The notes: a model not told the origin generated them from the letters alone. A stretch of DNA of 11,974 bases from Candidatus Micrarchaeota archaeon UBA95 (GCA_002499405.1 DALH01000033.1:1-11974), one strand, 5' to 3'; shown: positions 5,553 to 11,804, counted from the stretch's first letter. A program made the numbers and translations.

Positions 5553-7402
5553 GCGTTTTCCTCCTCTACTTCTTTTTCGGCGTCCTCTTCCAACGCAAGC
5601 AGTTCTTCGTCTTCTTGCTCGTCTTCGTCTTTCAGCGCGGTTTTGCTTTCCGCGATTTTCCGCATTGCGGCTTCCAGCCCGGCTTTGGGCTTGCCTGTCA
5701 CGTCGTGGAGGGCGGCGGCAACTTCCTTGATGTATTTGAAGAAGATTTTGCGGCGTTTCTCCTGGTCCTCGGCTTTCTTGAGGCCGCTCAAATAGTAACC
5801 TACTTTTCGGGCGGCGTCCATCAACCCCATCCTTATCTCGGACACGATTTCTTCTTCAGCGGAAATCGCGAGTTTGCCTGCGCCCGTGTAGGGCACGTGG
5901 ACGCTCACGAAGTTGATGAACACGCTGACGGGTTGTTCGTCCAGGTTTTTGAGGTTGTAGCGGTTCCAGTCCACGTTTTTCACGGCTTGCGTGATTGCGC
6001 AGTTGCCTGCGTCAAAGAGGAGGGGCACGCGGTTGGCGAACCTCATCACTTCGCCTTCCTTGCTGGTTGAGGGAGCGCCCGCCTTTCCGCCGTAGGCGAC
6101 CGCGACTTCCACGAGGAAGGGTATGCCCCCGCGGAACACTTTGGGCTTGCGCTGGATGACGCTCAAGAATTCGGGTTCCAACAGGTTTTTCAAGGATTTT
6201 TCGAGTTGGATTGCGCCGATGGGGCGCAGCGTGTTCAAATCGGGGGCGTTGAATTTCACGCGGTGAAACGTGTGCACGATTGATTCGGCTTCGACCCACG
6301 ACATCTTGCGGGGGTGCTTGTCAAAATCTATTTCGGGGAGGAGTTTTGAGAGTTCGTTTGCCTTGTCGTCGCTGATGCGCGTGAAGTCGCTTGAAAGGAA
6401 TGAAGAGAGTTTGCGGGCGCTCGTAACCGAAGCCATGTCTATGAGGTCGCTCGTCGTCAAACCCAGTGGGTGCGGCTTGATTTTCGGGGGTTTTGCCGGG
6501 ATTTTGTCGCTTGCCCGCGGGAACACGACGATGCTCTTGTCGGGTTCCACCAAAGTGATTTGGGCGTGAGGGTTCGCGAGGGCCGTGCGGCGCAGGTACT
6601 CGTAGACGCCGTGGTCCGAGCGGTCGTAGGATACCTCCGCGAATTCCGCGCTCACTTTGAGGCCGCGGTAATTGCCTTTGGCTTCCTGCAAGCCGTTGAT
6701 TACGGGCACGTTCTTCTTGACGTCAATTGACACCTGGCCGGAGTAAACCTTGTTGTTGCCCGTGCCCGTCTTGAAGTCGGTGGGCTTGCCCGTCGTGATT
6801 TGGGCGAACAGCGTTGCGTAGGCGGCGCCGATTCCCTGCTGGCCGCGCTTTTGTTTTTGCTGGTGGAATTTGGTTCCCGCCAAAAGCATTCCAAGGGCTT
6901 GGCCCACCTTGGATTGGGGGAGGCCCGTGCCATTGTCTTCCACGGTGACGCGGATGTGGCCGATGGCCCACTCGCCGACTATCTTGGTTCCTTCGGCTGG
7001 CGGCTGGCGAAAAACGACTTGTTTCACGTTTTGCTTGCCGCGCTTGCCGTATTTGACCACGTATTCCTCGGGCCTTTTTTGTTTGATGCCGTTGACGAGC
7101 ACCTCAAACAAAGAGGCCTTGCACATTTGCTCCTCCAAATCAAATTCCGTGGCGGAGCCGTCGCCTTCGCCGATAACGGTTTTCTTGGGCCGCGCATTCA
7201 ACGCATCAACTTCCACGCCTATGTCGGGCAGTATCTTGGCGTCCTCGCACGCGTCCAAACTGTTGGTTACGTATTCGTGGACGATGGTCGTCAAACTCCG
7301 GGTTTCGCCGGAGTAACCCAGCATCTGGCGGTTCTTCTTGAAGAACTCAGCCACCGAGTACTCCTTGAATGCATTCTCCAATTCCTCGGTGTTGTCCTCC
7401 AT
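5549..7402 (-). CDS. top6B: DNA topoisomerase VI subunit B, with an unusual insertion
   Basis: The ATPase subunit of Topo VI. GHKL-fold motifs are present: N-box HEYVTNSLDACE (E43, N47), G1 box VEDNGTG (D156), and the ATP lid with KRGQQGIG (185-192). The transducer carries the switch lysine in YTGAGK (K510). At 617 aa it is longer than well-studied enzymes (about 530). Two parts account for this: an insertion of about 75 residues (about 72-149) in the beta-hairpin between the N-box helix and the G1 strand, and a strongly acidic C-terminal tail (about 591-617). The WKxY loop of the transducer reads WNRY (479-482). It is preceded by the KH gene with a 3-nt gap and overlaps top6A by 4 nt. Only a weak GGGG lies before the ATG at 7402, so it may depend on translation of the KH gene. 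Confidence 0.97.
   Translation of the reverse strand: MEDNTEELENAFKEYSVAEFFKKNRQMLGYSGETRSLTTIVHEYVTNSLDACEDAKILPDIGVEVDALNARPKKTVIGEGDGSATEFDLEEQMCKASLFEVLVNGIKQKRPEEYVVKYGKRGKQNVKQVVFRQPPAEGTKIVGEWAIGHIRVTVEDNGTGLPQSKVGQALGMLLAGTKFHQQKQKRGQQGIGAAYATLFAQITTGKPTDFKTGTGNNKVYSGQVSIDVKKNVPVINGLQEAKGNYRGLKVSAEFAEVSYDRSDHGVYEYLRRTALANPHAQITLVEPDKSIVVFPRASDKIPAKPPKIKPHPLGLTTSDLIDMASVTSARKLSSFLSSDFTRISDDKANELSKLLPEIDFDKHPRKMSWVEAESIVHTFHRVKFNAPDLNTLRPIGAIQLEKSLKNLLEPEFLSVIQRKPKVFRGGIPFLVEVAVAYGGKAGAPSTSKEGEVMRFANRVPLLFDAGNCAITQAVKNVDWNRYNLKNLDEQPVSVFINFVSVHVPYTGAGKLAISAEEEIVSEIRMGLMDAARKVGYYLSGLKKAEDQEKRRKIFFKYIKEVAAALHDVTGKPKAGLEAAMRKIAESKTALKDEDEQEDEELLALEEDAEKEVEEENA
6956..7189 (-). other. insertion in the Top6B ATPase domain resembling a phage tail-fibre beta module
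   Basis: Residues about 72-149 of Top6B have no counterpart in the classical Sulfolobus protein, where a short turn joins the strand after ILP-N-I to the strand before the DNG motif. The insert contains, in order, GEGDGSATEF, FEVLVNGIKQ, EEYVVKYG and VVFRQPPAEGTKI. This is the pattern (GDGS-x-x-F, V-x-VNG-x-x-Q, Y-x-V, F-x-x-x-PP-x-GT-x-I) of small beta-sandwich repeats common in phage tail and fibre proteins. The match is by eye. Boundaries are approximate. Confidence 0.6.
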
Positions 7403-7405
7403 TCA

Positions 7406-7897
7406 CTACCCCTTTATTCTCCTCTCCAAATAAGCGTAAACCGTTGAATGCGTTTTGCCTTCCAAAAGTTTTTGGATGCCTTCCTTCGCGAGCTGGATGC
7501 TTTCATACCCACCCAGCAACGCGACTTCGTGGCTGCCCACGCTCAACCACGCGCCCGACAGTTCTTGCAAGGTTTTCTTGGCTTTTCCCTGCGAGCCAAT
7601 CAAGCGGCTCTTGAAGCGCTGCAAATCCTTTTCGTTTCGCGCCAACGCCTTCAAGTCCAGGACTTCCAGAAAGCAATCCTCCTTCAACAACTTGAATGCC
7701 TGTCGCGGCGTGAAGCCGAGTGCAACCGCGTGCAACACCTGACCGGCAAGCCATTCGTCGCCGGCTTCGCCTTCCACGCGGACTTCGCCGCCGCCAAAAT
7801 CAACTTCGACTCCGCACCGGTCTTCCAGTTCGTCCAAGAACCGCTCGCCGTCCCTTCGCAGGACGGGTAATCTCTTCGCTGGAATTGCGGCAATCAT
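7406..7897 (-). CDS. KH-domain RNA-binding protein, Pno1/Dim2-like
   Basis: A 163-aa protein of the archaeal Krr1/Pno1 type. The second KH domain is clear, with the GXXG loop in LIGSQGKAKKTL, followed by the strand around EVALLGGY, the helix IQLAKEGIQKLLEG and the family ending HSTVYAYLERRIKG. The N-terminal half (residues 1-60) forms a degenerate first KH domain, joined by the typical LGFTPRQAFKLL segment. Relatives bind the 3' region of small-subunit rRNA during ribosome assembly, so the same role is likely here. A GTG lies directly before the ATG (7898-7900), so the start could be one codon further up. No ribosome binding site is seen, and the mRNA may be nearly leaderless. It heads the operon with top6B and top6A. 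Confidence 0.88.
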   Translation of the reverse strand: MIAAIPAKRLPVLRRDGERFLDELEDRCGVEVDFGGGEVRVEGEAGDEWLAGQVLHAVALGFTPRQAFKLLKEDCFLEVLDLKALARNEKDLQRFKSRLIGSQGKAKKTLQELSGAWLSVGSHEVALLGGYESIQLAKEGIQKLLEGKTHSTVYAYLERRIKG

Positions 7898-7946
7898 CAC
7901 TTTAAACCAACTTCTAGCGGCGGGTAATAAAATTATCCCTCGCTAA

Positions 7947-7955
7947 CTATAAATA
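7947..7955. promoter_or_regulatory. divergent promoter region; TATAAATA of the small membrane protein gene
   Basis: The plus strand has TATAAATA at 7948-7955, centred 26 bases before the ATG at 7978. Transcription should therefore begin at or next to the ATG, giving a leaderless mRNA. On the minus strand the KH gene could use TAATTTTAT near 7928-7936, about 30 bases before its start, or the same A/T box read backwards. The gap between the two divergent genes is only about 80 bases. Confidence 0.6.
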
Positions 7956-7977
7956 CGTTTCCGACCAACCTTATTCC

Positions 7978-8178
7978 ATGGTTGCAAGAAGGCGTTTGAC
8001 GCCCCAAAAAAGCGTTTCAAGACGGGTTTTGGGGGCGGAGGAGTTGACGGCTCACGCGGCACGCGTGATAGAGGACAAGGTGTTTGAAATCAAGGCAATC
8101 GTTTACCTGTCCTTCGCCATAAACCTGATATTGCTCTTCCTCGTGCTCGGCGTCCTCCTCAAGTTGATGGGGTTCTGA
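7978..8178 (+). CDS. small membrane protein, unknown function
   Basis: A 66-aa protein. Residues 1-39 are basic at first (MVARRRLTPQKSVSRR) and then amphipathic; residues about 41-63 are a single strong membrane helix (IVYLSFAINLILLFLVLGVL), so the N-terminus probably stays in the cytoplasm. No family is recognised. A well-placed TATA box for a leaderless transcript and exact adjacency to the next gene (TGA directly followed by ATG) support it as real. The two genes are probably translated in succession and may work together. Confidence 0.7.
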   Translation: MVARRRLTPQKSVSRRVLGAEELTAHAARVIEDKVFEIKAIVYLSFAINLILLFLVLGVLLKLMGF

Positions 8179-8520
8179 ATGGGCAAGCCGCGGGTCCTGG
8201 TCTTGGATGCCTTGAACACCGGAGCGAGAACCATTGCGTCATATCTTAAGGGACACTTGGGTGAAGACTTTAATGTTTCTTCGCACGGGATTTGCCTGCA
8301 CTCGGAAGAAGACCGGGTTTTGAATGCAGACCACCTAGCCTCTTTTTACTGGTTAAACCGCGAAGCACTCTTTGATGCCTTGAAAGATGAGATGGGAATA
8401 AACCAACGCCAGGTAATGGCCAAGATACATTTTCTGAAGTTTAACTCAATCAATAAACTCGAGGACGGCCCGCACTTCCGGAAATTGGCGGAAGAAATCA
8501 GGAAAGCCGAACGCGGTTAG
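8179..8520 (+). CDS. hypothetical protein, 113 aa
   Basis: No family is recognised. The protein starts with a strand-like PRVLVLDALNTGARTIASYL that resembles the first beta-alpha unit of a Rossmann-like fold, followed by a Cys/His-containing stretch (SSHGICLHSEED), an aromatic HLASFYWLNREALFDAL region, and a helical basic end. It begins with the ATG immediately after the stop of the membrane protein gene and has no ribosome binding site of its own, which points to re-initiation. Its TAG stop overlaps the TAA stop of the convergent aIF5A gene by 4 nt. Confidence 0.72.
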   Translation: MGKPRVLVLDALNTGARTIASYLKGHLGEDFNVSSHGICLHSEEDRVLNADHLASFYWLNREALFDALKDEMGINQRQVMAKIHFLKFNSINKLEDGPHFRKLAEEIRKAERG

Positions 8521-8909
8521 TCAATGCGCAACAGCAGGCGCTTGCCCATGACTTCCATGTATTGTATTTCCTTGCCGACTTCCACGTCCGACCGCATTTC
8601 TTCGGGAATTTGGACGTCAAACGTTTCATACGACTCCTTATCCATGAGTGTGGCGGTGGAACCGTCCGCGTTCACGATTTGGGAGCGCTTGCGCTCGATT
8701 ATGGGGACTTCGCAGTCCGCGTCCGAGGACTTCATCAAGGAGTGCTTGGAGTCGTCGAACAGCGAGATGGCGACCGCGCTCACCTTTGCGGCGCCGTGCT
8801 TGCCGGGCTTGCTCTTGTCAACGCTCACGATGCGGCAGGGGTGGTCTTCGATGATTACGTATTTGCCTATCTTCAACGCGCCCATGGTGGAAAAAATCCG
8901 GTCAACCAT
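8517..8909 (-). CDS. eif5a: translation initiation factor 5A (aIF5A)
   Basis: The archaeal homologue of eIF5A/EF-P, which helps ribosomes form difficult peptide bonds. The protein has 130 aa, normal for the family. The N-terminal SH3-like domain carries the hypusine loop SKPGKHGAAK, where K37 is the lysine expected to be modified by deoxyhypusine synthase. The C-terminal OB domain follows (from about residue 72) and ends in GKRLLLRID. The ATG at 8909 has AGGTG about nine bases upstream. The gene converges on the 113-aa gene with overlapping stops and diverges from tatD-like over a 42-base gap. Confidence 0.97.
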   Translation of the reverse strand: MVDRIFSTMGALKIGKYVIIEDHPCRIVSVDKSKPGKHGAAKVSAVAISLFDDSKHSLMKSSDADCEVPIIERKRSQIVNADGSTATLMDKESYETFDVQIPEEMRSDVEVGKEIQYMEVMGKRLLLRID

Positions 8910-8921
8910 TACGATAACACC

Positions 8922-8947
8922 TTAATAATTCTTTGAATCGTTATAGT
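8922..8947. promoter_or_regulatory. divergent promoters of aIF5A and the TatD gene
   Basis: Only 42 bases separate the two starts. TTAATAATT (8922-8930) is centred 26 bases before the TatD ATG (8952), which predicts a leaderless TatD mRNA; indeed no ribosome binding site is seen there. On the minus strand AACTATAAC (8941-8949) is placed to start aIF5A transcription near 8917, leaving a leader of a few bases. The two promoters therefore interlock, and binding at one could hinder the other. Confidence 0.5.
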
Positions 8948-8951
8948 TGAA

Positions 8952-9683
8952 ATGAATAAAAAGCCTTTCGTGGATTGCCACTGCCACTTAGAGGAAAAGG
9001 ATTACCCGGACTTGGGGGAAGTCCTGCAACGAATGGAAAAGGCGGGCGTTGCGTGCGTGGCTTCGGGCAGGAACCGCGAACAAAACGAGCGCGTTTTACG
9101 CCTGAAACGTTCCGGCGTGAAGGCCGCCGTTGGAATCAGCCCGCACGACGCGCAAGGCGTTGACTTGGAGGACGAGCTCGCCTGGCTTGAAGTGAACGTG
9201 AATGAGGCGTGCGCAATCGGGGAAATAGGGCTGGACTACCACCACTTCCATTCCCAAGAAGAGCGCGGCAAACAAGGCGAAGTGTTTGAGGCGATGCTGG
9301 GCTTCGCCGAAAAAACGGGCAAGCCAGCCATAATCCACTCGCGCAAGGCCGAGGGAGAAGTGTTGGAGGCGTTGGACTCGTTTAACTGCCGCGCCGTGCT
9401 TCACTGCTTTCTCGTGCCGCAACTGATTGAACGCGTTTTGGAGGCGGGACACGGCATTTCGCTACCAACGCTTAAAAACAAGTCTAGAGTTAAGTTAATC
9501 AAACGGTTGCCATTGAACAAAATCTTGTGTGAAACCGATTCCCCCTTCTTGTGGACGGGGAGAAACGAGCCCGCCAACGTGGTGAGCGTGTACGATGAAG
9601 TGGCCCGCGTGAAAGGCGTTGAATTAAGCGAAGTGCGCGACCTCGTCGGCTCGAACGCCGAAGAGTTGTTCGGGGGGTTTTGA
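8952..9683 (+). CDS. TatD-family metal-dependent hydrolase (DNase)
   Basis: A 243-aa TIM-barrel protein of the TatD family, whose members are metal-dependent 3'-5' nucleases acting on DNA and sometimes RNA. The metal ligands are all visible: H10 and H12 in DCHCHL, E91 in IGEIGLDYH, H129 in AIIHSR, H151 in VLHCF and D196 in ETDSPFL. The length is slightly shorter than bacterial TatD (about 260) and normal for archaeal members. It heads a plus-strand run: the NYN gene starts 3 nt after its stop. The ATG is chosen from the TATA spacing. Confidence 0.93.
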   Translation: MNKKPFVDCHCHLEEKDYPDLGEVLQRMEKAGVACVASGRNREQNERVLRLKRSGVKAAVGISPHDAQGVDLEDELAWLEVNVNEACAIGEIGLDYHHFHSQEERGKQGEVFEAMLGFAEKTGKPAIIHSRKAEGEVLEALDSFNCRAVLHCFLVPQLIERVLEAGHGISLPTLKNKSRVKLIKRLPLNKILCETDSPFLWTGRNEPANVVSVYDEVARVKGVELSEVRDLVGSNAEELFGGF

Positions 9684-9686
9684 AAA

Positions 9687-10154
9687 ATGACTGACGGCGC
9701 AAAAGTGTTGCAGAAAATCAAGGCATTCGTCAAGACGAAGAAGGAGAAGCACATCGCGTTGTTCGTGGACGGCCCCAACCTGTTGCGCAAGGACTTGAAA
9801 GTGGACTTGAGCAAGGTAAAGGAACGCCTGGAAAAATACGGGCAGGTCAAGGTCGCCCGCGTGTTCCTCGACCAATACGCTTCCGACAAGCTCATTGAAG
9901 CCGTGACCAACCAGGGATTCGAAGTCGTGATAGTGCCCAGCGACGTGGACGTCGCCCTCGCCGTGGACGCCGCACGCTTCATCTACCACGAGCGAATGGA
10001 CATTATCGCCATTGCGTCCCGCGACTCCGACTTCAAGCCGCTGCTCACAAAAGCCAAGGAAACCGGGAAGGAAACCATCGTAATCGGCTGCGACCCCGAC
10101 TTCTCGGTCGCCTTGCAGAACACGGCGGACGTCGTACTCAAGCTCAACGAGTGA
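9687..10154 (+). CDS. NYN-domain (LabA/PIN-like) protein, TIGR00288 type
   Basis: A 155-aa protein with the PIN-like NYN fold, predicted to be a metal-dependent RNase. Acidic active-site positions are present: D28 and N31 in ALFVDGPNLL, the DVDVALAVDA stretch (D86, D88, D94) and D113/D115 in SRDSDFKPLL, as in the archaeal TIGR00288 family. The start is supported by a run of six G (9672-9677) nine bases before the ATG. Its stop overlaps the next start as GTGA. With LSm downstream it suggests an RNA-turnover theme, though the substrate is unknown. Confidence 0.9.
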   Translation: MTDGAKVLQKIKAFVKTKKEKHIALFVDGPNLLRKDLKVDLSKVKERLEKYGQVKVARVFLDQYASDKLIEAVTNQGFEVVIVPSDVDVALAVDAARFIYHERMDIIAIASRDSDFKPLLTKAKETGKETIVIGCDPDFSVALQNTADVVLKLNE

Positions 10155-10729
10155 AAAAAATGGATAACCTGCCGGCAGGCCGCATAGTCAAACGCGTGGA
10201 CTTGGCTCACGCAAGCCTGGAATCCGTGTTCACCGCGTTGCAGGACAAGAAATTCACGGGTTACGCCGCGCTCTGCTGCCAAGGCAAAAGCGGGCTGGAG
10301 GAAGGCATCATACTCTTTGACTCGGGCAACGGCGTGGGAGCGCACTACGAATACCTCCGGTTTGAAAAAGAGGTGGACGGCGAACCCGCTTTCGCGCGTT
10401 GCGTGAACGCGGCCCGCGCGAACGCCGTGGTCCTGGACCTCGTGCAGTTGACCCGCGACCAAGTGCAGGACGCGCTCGCAAACAATTCCGCCGCGTTGTT
10501 CGTGAGCACCCCCCAGTCAATAAGCAAATACGCGGGAAAGGGTTTCTCCGAAGAATTTGAAAAGGAATTAGCCGAAATCGCGAAAAAAAAGAAGAGCGAA
10601 CTCCTGCAAAAATACCGTTTGAACGTGGCGATAAACATCCCCCCGAAAAAAATCGAGCAAAAAGATGAGGGGCACGAACCGTCAAAAGAGGAGAACGGCC
10701 GCATAAACGTGCCGCCGCTGGAGGAATGA
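10151..10729 (+). CDS. DUF2226-like protein
   Basis: A 192-aa protein. Residues 6-115 match the archaeal DUF2226 pattern: LPAGRIVK, then KKFTGYAAL, then an EGIILFDSGNGVGAHYEY strand pair and a helix-rich end. The family has no known function. After this domain comes a charged helix (EEFEKELAEIAKKKKSELL, 134-152) and a low-complexity tail holding two copies of a short motif: INIPP (161-165) and INVPP (185-189). The GTG at 10151 overlaps the NYN stop by 4 nt; an ATG at 10160 is the alternative start. MinD follows after 4 nt, so the protein may be a partner of MinD or of the NYN protein; this is inferred from position only. Confidence 0.75.
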   Translation: MKKMDNLPAGRIVKRVDLAHASLESVFTALQDKKFTGYAALCCQGKSGLEEGIILFDSGNGVGAHYEYLRFEKEVDGEPAFARCVNAARANAVVLDLVQLTRDQVQDALANNSAALFVSTPQSISKYAGKGFSEEFEKELAEIAKKKKSELLQKYRLNVAINIPPKKIEQKDEGHEPSKEENGRINVPPLEE

Positions 10730-10733
10730 AGAA

Positions 10734-11519
10734 GTGCGCGTAATAGGTTTTGCTTCAGGCAAGGGTGGCGTAGGCAAGAGCACCATCGCGCTCAATCTCG
10801 GCTTGATACTCGCCCAAGCCGGGCACAAAGTCGTGGTAATCGACGCCGACATCCACATGGCGAACCTGGGCGTGCTCCTGGGAGTGGAAACCAACCCCAT
10901 AACGTTGCACAACGTCTTGAAAGGCGAAAACAGCATCCACGACGCCATTTACGAAGGCCCCTACGGGCTCAAATACGCGCCCTCCAGTTTGTCAATGGAC
11001 CGTTCCGGCCTCGAACTCGGCAAACTCGCCGACGCCGTCAAAGAACTCTCCGACTACGAATTCGTCTTGATTGACTGCCCGCCCGGCGTGGGAGAAGACG
11101 CGGAAGCCGCGCTCGCGGCCTCACAGGAAATCATCATCGTGCTTACCCCCGAACCCAGCTCACTCGCCGACGCCTTGAAAACCAAGGCAATCGCGGAACA
11201 CGAAGGCGCCAACATCCTCGGCCTCGTCCTCAACATGACCCTCGGCGACAAAACCGAGGTGCAACCAAGCGACCTCGCAACCGTGATGGATATCCCGATC
11301 CTCGCCATCCTCCCCGAAGACATTGAAGTGCGGCGCGCCTCGGCAACCCAGAAGCCGGTAGTAATCCGTTCGCCAGCCTCCAAATTCGTTGCAGGCATAA
11401 ACATCCTCGCCGCCAAACTCCTCGGCAAAAAAGTGGTTCCCCAACCAAAACCAAGAAAAGGATTCCTGTCCTCAATATTCTCGTTCTTTTCCCGTTTATT
11501 CAGCGGGGGCAAGAGGTGA
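10734..11519 (+). CDS. minD: MinD/ParA-type ATPase with an amphipathic C-terminal tail
   Basis: A 261-aa P-loop ATPase of the MinD/ParA/Mrp class. The deviant Walker A motif is KGGVGKST, with signature lysine K10 and P-loop K15; the switch region is VIDADIHMANLG (D37, D39) and Walker B is VLIDCPPG (D114). Dimerisation on ATP is expected. The last 20 residues (KGFLSSIFSFFSRLFSGGKR) form a helix with Phe/Ile/Leu on one side and Ser/Arg/Lys on the other, much like the membrane-targeting helix of MinD. No MinC or MinE is visible here. The GTG start is chosen because GGAGG (10720-10724) lies nine bases upstream and the nearby ATG frame closes at once. The stop overlaps the LSm start by 4 nt. Confidence 0.93.
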   Translation: MRVIGFASGKGGVGKSTIALNLGLILAQAGHKVVVIDADIHMANLGVLLGVETNPITLHNVLKGENSIHDAIYEGPYGLKYAPSSLSMDRSGLELGKLADAVKELSDYEFVLIDCPPGVGEDAEAALAASQEIIIVLTPEPSSLADALKTKAIAEHEGANILGLVLNMTLGDKTEVQPSDLATVMDIPILAILPEDIEVRRASATQKPVVIRSPASKFVAGINILAAKLLGKKVVPQPKPRKGFLSSIFSFFSRLFSGGKR

Positions 11520-11749
11520 ATTATTTGGTAGAAAAGAGGCCGTTCGACGTATTAAACAACGCGTTGAACAACAACGTTCTGGTTGCGCTCAAAAACAAGA
11601 AGGAGTTGCGCGGCACCCTCGCAAGTTTCGACGTCCACATGAACGTCGTGCTCGAAAACGCGGAGGAACTCGAAGAAGGCGAAACCAAACGCAAACTCGG
11701 AACCATGTTCGTGCGCGGAGACACCATAATCTTCATCTCACCCGCCTAA
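11516..11749 (+). CDS. archaeal Sm-like protein (LSm, SmAP)
   Basis: A 77-aa Sm-fold protein expected to form a ring of six or seven subunits that binds U-rich RNA. The helix RPFDVLNNALNN is followed by the Sm1 motif (about residues 20-47, with DVHMNVVL) and the Sm2 motif (FVRGDTIIFISP). N43 and R67 are the usual uridine-binding residues. The GTG start forms a GTGA overlap with the MinD stop, with GGGGG a few bases before; no better start is available without losing the N-terminal helix. Co-transcription with the NYN nuclease gene fits a role in RNA processing or decay. Confidence 0.95.
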   Translation: MNYLVEKRPFDVLNNALNNNVLVALKNKKELRGTLASFDVHMNVVLENAEELEEGETKRKLGTMFVRGDTIIFISPA

Positions 11750-11775
11750 ACAAACTCATTAAAAACATTTGCCGG

Positions 11776-11783
11776 CATAAAAT
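11776..11783 (+). promoter_or_regulatory. TATA-like box of tRNA-Ala
   Basis: CATAAAAT is centred about 25 bases before the first base of tRNA-Ala (11805), the expected distance. The 55 bases between the LSm stop and the tRNA contain no other gene. Confidence 0.5.
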
Positions 11784-11804
11784 TTGTTGCTTAACGGAGT
11801 CAAT

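Noticed and set aside
5067..5795. Long open frame of 242 codons on the plus strand across the top6A/top6B junction
   Set aside because: It lies opposite two certain genes, has a Val/Gly/Phe-rich then Ser-rich composition typical of antisense frames, and has no recognisable domain.
6800..7447. Open frame of 215 codons on the plus strand opposite top6B
   Set aside because: It is an antisense shadow of a conserved gene, with no domain and no ribosome binding site or promoter.
8937..8951. TTATAG directly before the TatD gene as its TATA box
   Set aside because: It is only about ten bases from the ATG, too close for an archaeal TATA box. TTAATAATT at 8922-8930 has the right distance.
10308..11512. 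Several open frames on the minus strand opposite the DUF2226 and minD genes
   Set aside because: They overlap certain genes and have compositions (Arg-, Ser- or Phe-rich) that come from reading GC-biased codons backwards.
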